This document shows positions 6,141 through 14,628 of a stretch of 64,000 bases of DNA, one piece after another. The number at the start of each line of letters is the position of its first letter. Position 1 is the stretch's first letter. A program made the position numbers and the translations under genes. The notes under the pieces are model-generated. The model did not search any database and was not told the DNA's origin. It saw only the letters and a list, made by a program, of their open reading frames with translations. The stretch is from an uncultured Flavobacteriaceae bacterium (GTDB taxonomy: Bacteria; Bacteroidota; Bacteroidia; Flavobacteriales; Flavobacteriaceae): positions 186,001-250,000 of the forward strand of contig CAKZOO010000113.1 in the NCBI GenBank assembly GCA_937136455.1. The letters run 5' to 3'.

Positions 6141-9100
6141 ATGAAAAAACTACTTATTGCACTAATTGCTTTAATGACTTTGTTTGTAAGCGAAGATGCT
6201 TTCGCTCAAAAGAAAAAAAAGTCAGCTACAACTACTGAAAGCAAGGTGTCTTTAGACGCCTTTAAATTTAGAAATATTGGACCAGCATTCCTCTCTGGTA
6301 GGATTGCGGATATCGCCATGCATCCAGAAAACGAAAGTGTTTGGTATGTGGCTACTGCTTCTTCGGGAGTCTGGAAAACAGAGAATGCAGGAACGACTTG
6401 GAATTCAATTTTTGAAGGACAAGGATCTTTTGCAACAGGATCGGTAACGATTGATTCTTCTAATCCAAGCACGGTTTGGGTAGGAACAGGAGAAAATGTT
6501 GGAGGTAGACATATCGCTTTTGGAGATGGAATATACAAAAGTACTGATGGTGGAAAATCATGGAAAAACATGGGGCTTCCAAATTCAGAACACATATCTA
6601 AAATAATTGTTCATCCTCATCATTCAGAGGTGATTTGGGTTGCATCACAAGGACCTCTTTGGAGCAGTGGTGGCGATCGAGGTGTTTTCAAATCTGTTGA
6701 TGGTGGAGCGACTTGGAAAAAAGTCTTGGGTAAAGGACCTTGGACTGGAGCCACTGACTTGTTAATTGACCCTAGAAATCCTTCTGTACTCTATGCAGCT
6801 ACTTGGGATCGTCATCGTACGGTTGCCGCATATATGGGAGGTGGACCAGGATCTGGAATACACCGTTCAACTGATGGAGGAGAAACATGGGAACAACTGA
6901 CCTCAGGAATTCCTAAATCCAATCTTGGAAAAATAGGATTAGCAATCTCTCCTCAAAATCCTGATGTTGTTTATGCTGCTATTGAGCTCGATCGCAAAAC
7001 AGGTGGAGTATTTAGATCTGAAGACAGAGGTAGCTCATGGAAAAAAATGTCCAATACTGTATCTGGAGGAACTGGACCACACTACTATCAGGAACTCTAT
7101 GCAAGTCCACATAAATTTGATCGCTTGTATTTGATGAACGTTAGAGTTCTTACTTCAGAAGATGGAGGAGCGAATTTTAAACAACTCAAAGAATCAAAAA
7201 AACACTCAGATAATCACGCCTTAGTATTTAAGAAGAGTGATCCTAATTATTTAATGTTAGGAACTGATGCTGGTATTTATGAGAGTTTTGACTTAGCTGA
7301 AAATTGGAAATACCACAAAAATTTACCTTTGACACAGTATTATAAAGTGGCTGTAAACAACGCCAAACCTTTTTATCACCTCTTTGGAGGAACTCAGGAC
7401 AACGGTTCTTCTGGAGGACCCTCAGCAACTGATGAACGAGAGGGGATATCGAACAAGCATTGGTATAAAACACTCTTTGCCGATGGACACCAATCGGCAA
7501 CCGATCCAGAAAACCCTAATATTATCTATGCAGAAACCCAGCAAGGAGGACTGCACCGTGTTGATTTAGCAACTGGAGAACCAGTGATGATTCAGCCACA
7601 GGCTCGTGAAGGAGAACCACACGAACGCTTTAATTGGGACGCGCCAATTTTGGTGAGCCCTCACAAAGCATCTCGTTTGTATTTTGCATCTTATAGAGTT
7701 TGGAAATCAGAAGATCGCGGTGATTCTTGGGAACCGATCTCAGGTGATTTAACCAGAAACGAAAACCGAATTGAACTTCCTATTTTAGGAAAACAACAAT
7801 CCTGGGATAATGCATGGGACATCAGTGCGATGTCAAATTACAACACCATCACTTCGCTTTCTGAATCAGAAGCTAAAGAAGGGCTTATTTGGGCAGGAAC
7901 AGACGATGGAATAATTCAGTATACTCCCGACGGAGGAGCAACTTGGAACAAGATTCCTGTAACTCGATTGGGGTTAGCTCCAAGAGCTTTTGTAAACGAT
8001 ATCAAGGCTGATATTTTTGATCCAAACACTGTTTACGTTTCACTTGACAATCACAAGGAGGGAGATTACAAGCCTTATTTATTTGTCTCTAGAGATATGG
8101 GTAAAACTTGGAAATCTCTTGGAGAAGGTCTAGGCAAACGCAATTTAGTTTGGAGAATGGTTCAGGACTTTAAAAACAAAGAACTCTTATTCTCGGCTAC
8201 TGAAAATGGAATTTTCTGTTCTTTAAATTCAGGAGCTTCATGGCAAAAAATGCCTGGAACTCCAACCATTTCTTTTAGAGATATTACTATCCAAAGAGAG
8301 GAAAACGATTTAGCAGCAGCATCGTTTGGACGCGGCTTCTTTGTCTTAGACGATTACTCAGCTTTAAGAGAATTCACCTCTGAAAACCTTAGTAAAAAAG
8401 CTAAGTTGTTTCAACCTAGAACAGCAAAATGGTATGTGCCTAGAAGTAATGTCGGAAACACAGGAGCAGATTACTACTTCGCTAAAAACCCAACTTTTGG
8501 AGCAGTATTTACTGTTCATATGAATCAAGGATTTAAAACCATGACAGCCAAAAGACAAGCCTCTGAGAAGAAGCTCTCAGCTTCAGCAAATGTTCCCTTC
8601 CCAGGATGGGACGCTCTAGACGCTGAGAAAGCTGAAAGTCCAGCGAAACTTTTACTCACTATTAAAGATTCCAGTGGAAATATTGTTCGCACAGTGACTG
8701 CCAAGCCTAAAAAAGGAAGTCAACGCATTGCTTGGGATCTAAGACACGCCAACCCTTATCCAATTCGAACTGGTAGCAGAGGTTGGAATTCTTCTGGACC
8801 AATGGCAACTCCTGGTTCTTATTCGGCAAGTATTGCACTTGAACACAACGGAGCAATCACTCCATTAGACGGCCCTATTTCTTTTGAGGTAAAACCGATT
8901 CGAAAAGGAACCTTAGAAGGCATTTCATACGATGAGTTTAACAGTTATTTCCAAGAAGTGAAAGCGCTTTTAAACGAAGGATCTGCATATGAGGATGAAT
9001 TGACTGTAGCTGACAATAAATTAAAAGCTGTTCAAACAGCAGTTTATAGAACTACTTCTAATCCTGAGGCGATCTTAAAATCAATTTCTGAAGCAAAAGC

Positions 9101-9383
9101 TGTAGGATTAGCTCTTCATAAAAAGATTGAAGGAAGTCCAGCTAAGGAAGAAATAGGAGAACGCAATCCTGCTTCTTGGGACAGTCATTTGAGCGTAGCC
9201 ATGAGAGGGTTGAGCACTACATATGGCCCTACGCCATTACACAGACAAAGCTTAAAAGTAGCTCAGTCCATATTAGCAAAAACAAAGGCTGAAATCACCT
9301 CTTATAGCAAGATGGTTGATGCGATTGAAGCGGATCTTAAAAAAGCAGGAGCTCCTTATATTATGGGAGATGGAATGGAATAG
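6141..9383 (+). CDS. Secreted BNR/VPS10-like beta-propeller protein
   Basis: This 1080-residue protein has a signal peptide (about 1-22, ending AFAQ). At least nine Asp-box motifs of the form S/T-x-D-x-G-x-x-W follow, for example STDGGKSWKN, SVDGGATWKK, STDGGETWEQ and SRDMGKTWKS, spread over residues about 80-720. This matches the large sortilin/BNR-repeat 'glycosyl hydrolase-like' proteins common in Bacteroidota. The C-terminal 300 residues include a FlgD/Ig-like segment (VPFPGWDAL to ITPLDGPISFEV) and a helical end. No catalytic sialidase set is evident, so the enzyme label should be treated with caution. The likely location is the periplasm or cell surface. Confidence 0.8.
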   Translation: MKKLLIALIALMTLFVSEDAFAQKKKKSATTTESKVSLDAFKFRNIGPAFLSGRIADIAMHPENESVWYVATASSGVWKTENAGTTWNSIFEGQGSFATGSVTIDSSNPSTVWVGTGENVGGRHIAFGDGIYKSTDGGKSWKNMGLPNSEHISKIIVHPHHSEVIWVASQGPLWSSGGDRGVFKSVDGGATWKKVLGKGPWTGATDLLIDPRNPSVLYAATWDRHRTVAAYMGGGPGSGIHRSTDGGETWEQLTSGIPKSNLGKIGLAISPQNPDVVYAAIELDRKTGGVFRSEDRGSSWKKMSNTVSGGTGPHYYQELYASPHKFDRLYLMNVRVLTSEDGGANFKQLKESKKHSDNHALVFKKSDPNYLMLGTDAGIYESFDLAENWKYHKNLPLTQYYKVAVNNAKPFYHLFGGTQDNGSSGGPSATDEREGISNKHWYKTLFADGHQSATDPENPNIIYAETQQGGLHRVDLATGEPVMIQPQAREGEPHERFNWDAPILVSPHKASRLYFASYRVWKSEDRGDSWEPISGDLTRNENRIELPILGKQQSWDNAWDISAMSNYNTITSLSESEAKEGLIWAGTDDGIIQYTPDGGATWNKIPVTRLGLAPRAFVNDIKADIFDPNTVYVSLDNHKEGDYKPYLFVSRDMGKTWKSLGEGLGKRNLVWRMVQDFKNKELLFSATENGIFCSLNSGASWQKMPGTPTISFRDITIQREENDLAAASFGRGFFVLDDYSALREFTSENLSKKAKLFQPRTAKWYVPRSNVGNTGADYYFAKNPTFGAVFTVHMNQGFKTMTAKRQASEKKLSASANVPFPGWDALDAEKAESPAKLLLTIKDSSGNIVRTVTAKPKKGSQRIAWDLRHANPYPIRTGSRGWNSSGPMATPGSYSASIALEHNGAITPLDGPISFEVKPIRKGTLEGISYDEFNSYFQEVKALLNEGSAYEDELTVADNKLKAVQTAVYRTTSNPEAILKSISEAKAVGLALHKKIEGSPAKEEIGERNPASWDSHLSVAMRGLSTTYGPTPLHRQSLKVAQSILAKTKAEITSYSKMVDAIEADLKKAGAPYIMGDGME

Positions 9384-9401
9384 TTTGAACCTAGAATAGA
9401 T

Positions 9402-9434
9402 AAAAGACCTCTGTCAATCATGGCAGGGGTTTTT
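9402..9434. terminator. Shared terminator between convergent genes
   Basis: An 11-base stem (AAAAGACCTCTG / CAGGGGTTTTT, with wobble pairs) and a T-run lie between the propeller gene and the pyruvyl transferase gene, which converge here. Confidence 0.65.
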
Positions 9435-10230
9435 ATTTAAAAGGACAGGCTGCTTTAAGTCTTTCTAGATCAATAGCGATCGTATAATCCTCAAAGGAAT
9501 TTAAGAGTTCTTTTACAGATGTAGTGTCTTTTATGACATGAGGTTTCTTTTCCTCTCTACCAACCGACAAGAAATAGTCTTGAAATTTAAAACCTTCTCC
9601 CAACACTTTGTCTGAAAAACTAATCCATAGCGAAGGAATTCGATACGCATCAGCAACGATGATTCCGTGAAGTGAACTTGAAATCACTTTTTCACACGAG
9701 AGCATATCGTCAATCACATTTAATGGGTTCTTTTGTTGTACATCAATGACTTTGATATTCTGGTTCTCCTTGAATTGTTCGAGCCAAGGGTGTTTTTTGT
9801 CTACATAATGAGGAATGATTCCCAGCTGATAGGTTTTTTTGATCGCTTGTTTTGGCTGATAGATTTCTGGCATAAGCAAGGCAGGATCTCCGTACACCTC
9901 TGGACATTCAATACCGTCTTTTAGAAGTTTCTCTCTTGTTTTTGGCCCTCGTACAGCATAGATTTTTTGAGGAGTTTGTGCACAATGTGCCTCAGATGAG
10001 ATAAATCCAGATCCCCAAACACTGGTGGTTTTTCGACTCTTTTGAAGGATGGAGCCGATGACAAAAAAGTGATTGTAATACGGAAATAACTTAGAGGATA
10101 TTCGATTGATTTTTTTGTCGGTAAAGTACTCGACAATATAGGGAGTAAGAATGTCTCCAAAATTGTTTCGGTGAGCATCCCATGAGACCCAAATGGCATT
10201 GTTGTTATTTTTGTTAAAAAGGAATCCCAT
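9433..10230 (-). CDS. Polysaccharide pyruvyl transferase family protein
   Basis: This 265-residue protein matches the polysaccharide pyruvyl transferase family. It has an N-terminal NNFGDILTPYIVEYF motif (about 23-37), a VWGSGFIS motif (about 71-78), YAVRGPKTREKL (about 90-101), a YGDPALLMP motif (about 113-121) and SSLHGIIVADAYRIP (about 182-196). The family transfers pyruvate from phosphoenolpyruvate to sugar residues of surface glycans. The ATG overlaps the stop of the upstream glycosyltransferase (TAATG), so the two are coupled and probably modify the same glycan. The acceptor sugar is unknown. Confidence 0.85.
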   Translation of the reverse strand: MGFLFNKNNNNAIWVSWDAHRNNFGDILTPYIVEYFTDKKINRISSKLFPYYNHFFVIGSILQKSRKTTSVWGSGFISSEAHCAQTPQKIYAVRGPKTREKLLKDGIECPEVYGDPALLMPEIYQPKQAIKKTYQLGIIPHYVDKKHPWLEQFKENQNIKVIDVQQKNPLNVIDDMLSCEKVISSSLHGIIVADAYRIPSLWISFSDKVLGEGFKFQDYFLSVGREEKKPHVIKDTTSVKELLNSFEDYTIAIDLERLKAACPFK

Positions 10231-11234
10231 TAGCTTTTGTTGATCGAACGCAAATATACCTCTTTTAAAGAATCGGCCTCTTTTTCAGCACTCCAATTCT
10301 CCTCGATATACATTCTTGCCTTTTTGGTTGTAAGTTGATGATCGTCGCTTACGATAGCGTTTAATATTTCGGTTAATTCTTTGTGATTGCCCGCTTCGAA
10401 TAAGAAACCTGTTTTAGAATCTTCTATTACATTTGAGTGCACCCCAACATCTTTTGTCGCAAGACAGATCGACTCACAGGCCATAGCCTCTAAACACACC
10501 AAAGAAAAGCCTTCTGAATGAGAAGGAACTACAGTCGCTTTTGATCCTTGATACCATTCTTCAATAGCCCTGGTTTCTTCAATAAAATAAAATTGATTTT
10601 CAAGTTTATTTTCCAATATTAACTTTTTGAGGCTCAAAACAAATTTTTGATCATCAATTTTTCCGACAATCACTCCTGCCCAATCAGGATGTTCTTTTAG
10701 AATAGGAATAAACGCTTTTACAAAAGTCTCATGGCCTTTTTTAGGTCGTACTCTACCGGCGACCATTATGAAATTGGGTTGTGTTATTTGAGGTATTTTT
10801 ATGTTTTCCTTTGGAACAAAACGCTTGGTATCTACTCCATGACCAATGATGGAAATTTCAAAAGGCAATTCTTTCATCGAATCGATCAATCCTATCCTCA
10901 CATCCGCTTTTTTCATTAACCACAAGGTAAATTTTGAAGGCTTGGTGGCCGCATGTCTTGAAACGATCAATTTAAATCGATAACCTAAAAACCTAAGCCA
11001 AAGAGCTTGTTGAATTTCTTGATTACGATGTGCGTGAATAATTATTTGGTCGTATTCTCGCAGCTTTTTTTTAAGCTCTTTTAAACTTAAGTAACGGTCC
11101 CACAAAACTTGATTCCCATACACATAGGTGTCAAAATCTTTTTGAAGAAATGGCAATACATTTTCCACACTAGAAGTTACACCAGTTTTTCTGTGATGCA
11201 TATGAAAATGAATGAGTAGCGGTTTTTCTTTCAA
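10230..11234 (-). CDS. Family 4 glycosyltransferase
   Basis: This 334-residue GT-B fold protein carries the GT4 domain. VAGRVRPKKGHETFVKAF (about 154-171) opens the C-terminal half, and the donor-binding motif PSHSEGFSLVCLEAMACE lies at about 216-233. The predicted start is a TTG (11232-11234), because the conserved opening KPLLIHFHMHHRKTG precedes the next ATG. A TAAATTTG box at 11267-11260 sits about 25 bases upstream. It is coupled to the pyruvyl transferase by a TAATG overlap. It is probably a cytoplasmic enzyme of lipopolysaccharide or other surface glycan assembly. Confidence 0.85.
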   Translation of the reverse strand: MKEKPLLIHFHMHHRKTGVTSSVENVLPFLQKDFDTYVYGNQVLWDRYLSLKELKKKLREYDQIIIHAHRNQEIQQALWLRFLGYRFKLIVSRHAATKPSKFTLWLMKKADVRIGLIDSMKELPFEISIIGHGVDTKRFVPKENIKIPQITQPNFIMVAGRVRPKKGHETFVKAFIPILKEHPDWAGVIVGKIDDQKFVLSLKKLILENKLENQFYFIEETRAIEEWYQGSKATVVPSHSEGFSLVCLEAMACESICLATKDVGVHSNVIEDSKTGFLFEAGNHKELTEILNAIVSDDHQLTTKKARMYIEENWSAEKEADSLKEVYLRSINKS

Positions 11235-11259
11235 ATTGGATTTGTGTATATTGATTTAA

Positions 11260-11267
11260 CAAATTTA
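11260..11267 (-). promoter_or_regulatory. Promoter -7 element for the glycan gene pair
   Basis: TAAATTTG on the minus strand matches TAnnTTTG and lies 25 bases upstream of the TTG start at 11234. It supports use of that non-ATG start. Confidence 0.4.
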
Positions 11268-11375
11268 AGGAAATAAAAGTGTTTCGTTCCCTTTTATTAA
11301 TCCTGTGAATTTAATCCTAGTGTTCAATGTTTTCAAGACGATTGAATTTTAATATCTTTATAAAAAACTCCATCC

Positions 11376-11687
11376 ATGCTAAGAACACTTTTTTTATCCT
11401 TAGGGCTACTAATCTTATTGGGATCATGTACTAAAGAAACAGAGGATGTTTATTACACATTGAAGATCGTTCCTGAATCAGGTGGATCGGTCAGTAATAC
11501 TGGATACCCCAGCATCCCAGGAGCGACGGTGACGCTTACGGGGAAAGCAGGTACATCTGTAACCATTCAGGCATTTGCGGAGGAAGGATATCAATTTGAT
11601 GGATGGTCTGATGGTAAAACAACCAATCCCTACACTCTAGTCTTGGATAGAAACATCAATTTAGAGGCTTATTTTTCATCAAATTAA
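11376..11687 (+). CDS. Small lipoprotein with InlB B-repeat-like domain
   Basis: This 103-residue protein has a lipoprotein signal (LLILLGSC, Cys about residue 18). A single domain of the divergent InlB B-repeat type follows, with the typical GYQFDGWSDGKTTNPYTLVLD core (about 66-86). Such domains usually occur as repeats in large surface proteins, so a single free-standing copy on a lipid anchor is notable. It is probably an envelope protein. It stands alone between two divergent promoters, and its function is unknown. Confidence 0.7.
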   Translation: MLRTLFLSLGLLILLGSCTKETEDVYYTLKIVPESGGSVSNTGYPSIPGATVTLTGKAGTSVTIQAFAEEGYQFDGWSDGKTTNPYTLVLDRNINLEAYFSSN

Positions 11688-11870
11688 TTATAATACTTCT
11701 TTTGCAATAATCTTAAATAGTAGAGATTAATTTTATAGGTTTTCTTTCTTGCCTTAAACTTTTTAACTTACGCAGCAATAATCTCATTATAATGATAGTA
11801 TTTTAATATTGAATTTATTGAATGTTGATGCATATTTGATTCCAATAATTCTAACTACAAACATATTCTC

Positions 11871-13241
11871 ATGATTAGAGTATTAATTCTTTTTTTGTTT
11901 TTTTCGCTTCATCTGCACTCACAAAACTATAAAATAGACGACAATCTTCCATTGTACAATCAAGGAGTCATATTTAAAGATAGTTTAGCAGTTTTTTCTA
12001 GTAATCAGATGTTCATGTATCCACTTCAACGAGAATCGCACCCGAATGTGAGGAAGATTTACAACGAAATTTTGAATCAAGATAGCGAAGAAAGTTCAAG
12101 CGAAATGCATCAATATGTTCCTGTGGTATCTAATGAAGAACTATATTTTATTCAACATAAAGGAGGGTTAGTTTTCAAATTTAAAAATGATTCAATAGTT
12201 CGAGTTGATCGTTCTTTTACGCATCGAATGCAAATTGGCTCTAATGTCTTTAATTATAACAATACCATCTATCGATTTGGCGGTTATGGATTTTGGTCTT
12301 TTAGAAACTTTTTTACCTTTTTTTCTGAAGAAGTTCACGAATGGGAGGCTTTGTCACCTGTAAATACAACAGTTTCCCCTCCAGGTATTGCAAATGGATT
12401 GTTTGCTTATTCTAACCATTTCTTTTTAACCTTCAATGGAAGAATTAGAAACCAACATGACCTAACGAATACTTCAGACTCAAGTAATGAAGTCTGGGAG
12501 TACAACTTTGAGTTAAATCGATGGAAGAATCTTGGTAAATTAGAATACGACCTTTCAGATCTGAAGGGCATAGCACAGTTGGAGGACGAACTATTAGTTA
12601 GTTCTTCAGGAAGTTTTTTAACTAAGATTGAACCTTTTAAAAACCGTGTTCGAAATTACAAACTAACCTCCTTACAGTATAAATTATTCAGTTCTAACGG
12701 TCTATTAGGCATTTATAAAAACGGAAATAAGTATTACTCGTTTGTAAAGTTTGACAATGTCAATTCGGTAGAACTCATCGAGCGAAATGATGATGAATTT
12801 TTTGGTGAACTCATAGAAGAAACAAAACTCTATCAAGATTTAAGTCCATGGAGGTATATGCTCTTACTTTTAGCATTACCAATGCTTTATTATATTCGAA
12901 AATTTGCTCTCTTAAGTAAGGAACGCAATTCTAAGATCATCATCAATGGAGAGGGATTAATTTATCACAAGGTCTTTTTTGAATTCGAACCTAAAGAATT
13001 AGAAGTTATTAATTTACTACTAGACTTTGATATCGTTCATTCCTCAGATATACTTGCACTAGTTGAAAATCCAAACCACAACTATTCTCACAATATGAGG
13101 ACTAAGAATCAACTCATCGACAAAATCAACTACAAATTTAAGACGATGTTAAAGATTGATTACGATTTAATTACATCCGAAAAATCTGCAGAAGACAAGA
13201 GAATCATCGACTACAGAATTGACAAAACCTACTTTAATTAG
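11871..13241 (+). CDS. Kelch-propeller transmembrane protein with cytoplasmic winged-helix-like tail
   Basis: This 456-residue protein has a signal peptide (about 1-17). A long extracytoplasmic region (about 20-320) carries kelch-like motifs, such as YRFGGYGFWSF and EVWEYNFELNRWKNLG. One transmembrane helix (about 328-345, RYMLLLLALPMLYYIRKF) leads to a tail of about 105 residues. The tail starts with a beta hairpin, then has helices FEPKELEVINLLLDF and NMRTKNQLIDKINYKF, and ends in paired strands, a layout resembling a winged helix-turn-helix. This suggests a one-component membrane sensor that reads an external signal and binds DNA. The propeller call is moderate and the DNA-binding call is tentative. 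YciI follows 5 bases downstream. Confidence 0.55.
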   Translation: MIRVLILFLFFSLHLHSQNYKIDDNLPLYNQGVIFKDSLAVFSSNQMFMYPLQRESHPNVRKIYNEILNQDSEESSSEMHQYVPVVSNEELYFIQHKGGLVFKFKNDSIVRVDRSFTHRMQIGSNVFNYNNTIYRFGGYGFWSFRNFFTFFSEEVHEWEALSPVNTTVSPPGIANGLFAYSNHFFLTFNGRIRNQHDLTNTSDSSNEVWEYNFELNRWKNLGKLEYDLSDLKGIAQLEDELLVSSSGSFLTKIEPFKNRVRNYKLTSLQYKLFSSNGLLGIYKNGNKYYSFVKFDNVNSVELIERNDDEFFGELIEETKLYQDLSPWRYMLLLLALPMLYYIRKFALLSKERNSKIIINGEGLIYHKVFFEFEPKELEVINLLLDFDIVHSSDILALVENPNHNYSHNMRTKNQLIDKINYKFKTMLKIDYDLITSEKSAEDKRIIDYRIDKTYFN

Positions 13242-13246
13242 CACTT

Positions 13247-13519
13247 ATGTACTATGTGTTGTTTTATAAATTCGTCCCAAACTATATAGAAGCGAGAGTT
13301 CCCTACAGAGAGGAACATCTCCAATTGGCTAGAGAAGCCAAAGCTTCTGGTCATTTGTTTTTGGCAGGAGCTTTACAGGACCCTCCCGACGAAGGAATGC
13401 TTGTGTTTAAGACTGATAGCGAAGAATTTGTCAGAGAGTTTGCTCATCGTGATCCTTATGTAAAAAATGGCGTTGTAAAACATTGGGTCATTTCTAAATG
13501 GAACGTCGCAATTGACTAA
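13247..13519 (+). CDS. YciI family protein
   Basis: This 90-residue protein matches the YciI family, a small ferredoxin-like alpha+beta fold. Visible features are the YR.EHLQLAREAKASGHLFLAGAL core, a DPPDEG loop, VFKTDS, and the conserved HRDPYVKNGVVKHWVISKW end, which includes the family's DPY motif. YciI proteins are cytoplasmic and mostly uncharacterised. The gene starts 5 bases after the kelch protein and is probably cotranscribed with it, which may be the useful clue. Confidence 0.85.
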   Translation: MYYVLFYKFVPNYIEARVPYREEHLQLAREAKASGHLFLAGALQDPPDEGMLVFKTDSEEFVREFAHRDPYVKNGVVKHWVISKWNVAID

Positions 13520-13570
13520 TGTCAATTTTTTTTCATATCTTAATATTGTTAAACCAATAAATATATAGGT

Positions 13571-14188
13571 ATGAGAACAATAAAAAGATTAAGCTTACTA
13601 TTATTTGTGCTATTTAGTTTTAATGCTTTTGCTCAAAAGACAGTTTCTGTTGGCGCAAAAGTAGGAGTTCCCAACCTCGTTTCAGGATCAGCAGAGGTTC
13701 ATATACCAATACTCAATAAATTTACAGTCTATGCCGACTTGAGCAAATTTGATCTCACAGCAGAGGATGTTGGAATCGAGGATTTTGGAGGAACACTTAA
13801 ACTTAATTACTTTGAGTACGGCGCTAACTACTATTTTACAAATCCCGGGAAAGGAGCCTATATCGGTGCTGGGTTTGCAAAATTTAATGCTGACGCAACA
13901 TTCACAGACGTAGAAATTGAAGGCACCACTGAGACGGGTAGTGGATCTACCAGTTTAGGATTTAACACCACAAACATCAAGTTTGGAGTAAAAACAGGAG
14001 GACTCATTTATTTGAGAATGGAACTCGGATATGCCATGGGAGCACTTCCTTCGGGAATTAAATTTACTGCAAGATCATCTAGTGGTCAAACTGAAGACAT
14101 AAATGAGACCTTTGTTTATGATGATATTCCATTAGTTAGCAAAAATGGAATGCCATTATTTAATATTGGCTTTGGACTTTCTTTTTAG
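13571..14188 (+). CDS. Outer-membrane beta-barrel-like protein, unknown family
   Basis: This 205-residue protein has a signal peptide (about 1-21, ending AFAQ). The mature sequence has alternating hydrophobic strands and Gly/aromatic turns (KLNYFEYGANYYF, GAYIGAGFAKFNA, IYLRMELGYAMGALP) and closes with a terminal Phe (FNIGFGLSF). This is the usual pattern of small outer-membrane barrels. No named family is recognised. It precedes a small lipoprotein gene by 48 bases in the same direction. Confidence 0.6.
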   Translation: MRTIKRLSLLLFVLFSFNAFAQKTVSVGAKVGVPNLVSGSAEVHIPILNKFTVYADLSKFDLTAEDVGIEDFGGTLKLNYFEYGANYYFTNPGKGAYIGAGFAKFNADATFTDVEIEGTTETGSGSTSLGFNTTNIKFGVKTGGLIYLRMELGYAMGALPSGIKFTARSSSGQTEDINETFVYDDIPLVSKNGMPLFNIGFGLSF

Positions 14189-14236
14189 TGTAACAAACCT
14201 GGTTTTTAATCGTCTTTAGAATAAAAACCGAAAGCC

Positions 14237-14548
14237 ATGTTTAAGAAAGTATTAGTAATTGCAGCTGTATTGGGATTAACCACGAGTTGTGTATCTGTCC
14301 GTTTTCCAAATGAACTCAATGTGAGATTGACTTTTCCAGAACATATGTCTAATGGAGATATCGATCATTTTATAGGGAGATTCCCTTCGAGGATTGAACA
14401 TCCTAAAGGCTCTATGAAAGTACACGTATTTAAAGACAAAGATTCAATCAAATACGGAGCCAAAGAGTTTTTATTTATATCTGATGACGGCAAAGTGATC
14501 AAAAAAAATGACAGCACTCAGCTAATTGTTATTAAAGAAAAGAACTAA
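14237..14548 (+). CDS. Small lipoprotein of unknown function
   Basis: This 103-residue protein has a lipobox (LGLTTSC, Cys about residue 18) and a short mature part. The mature part contains RFPNELNVRLTFPEHMSNGDIDHFIGRF and a strand-rich C-terminal half. No known domain is recognised. It follows the small barrel gene and is followed by a strong terminator, so the two form a two-gene unit. Confidence 0.6.
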   Translation: MFKKVLVIAAVLGLTTSCVSVRFPNELNVRLTFPEHMSNGDIDHFIGRFPSRIEHPKGSMKVHVFKDKDSIKYGAKEFLFISDDGKVIKKNDSTQLIVIKEKN

Positions 14549-14567
14549 AACAAGTCTCTATTAAAAC

Positions 14568-14594
14568 AAAAACAGCCCCAAAAGGGCTGTTTTT
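14568..14594. terminator. Bidirectional terminator
   Basis: An 11-base stem (AAAAACAGCCC / GGGCTGTTTTT) with a 5-base loop and T-runs on both strands separates the convergent lipoprotein and oxidoreductase genes. Confidence 0.85.
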
Positions 14595-14628
14595 TTATGG
14601 AATTAGTTCAAACTTTTTCAATTGGTCA

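Noticed and set aside
6141-9383. Sialidase or true glycosidase annotation for the propeller protein
   Set aside because: Asp-box motifs are present, but the catalytic Arg triad and Tyr/Glu of sialidases are not evident.
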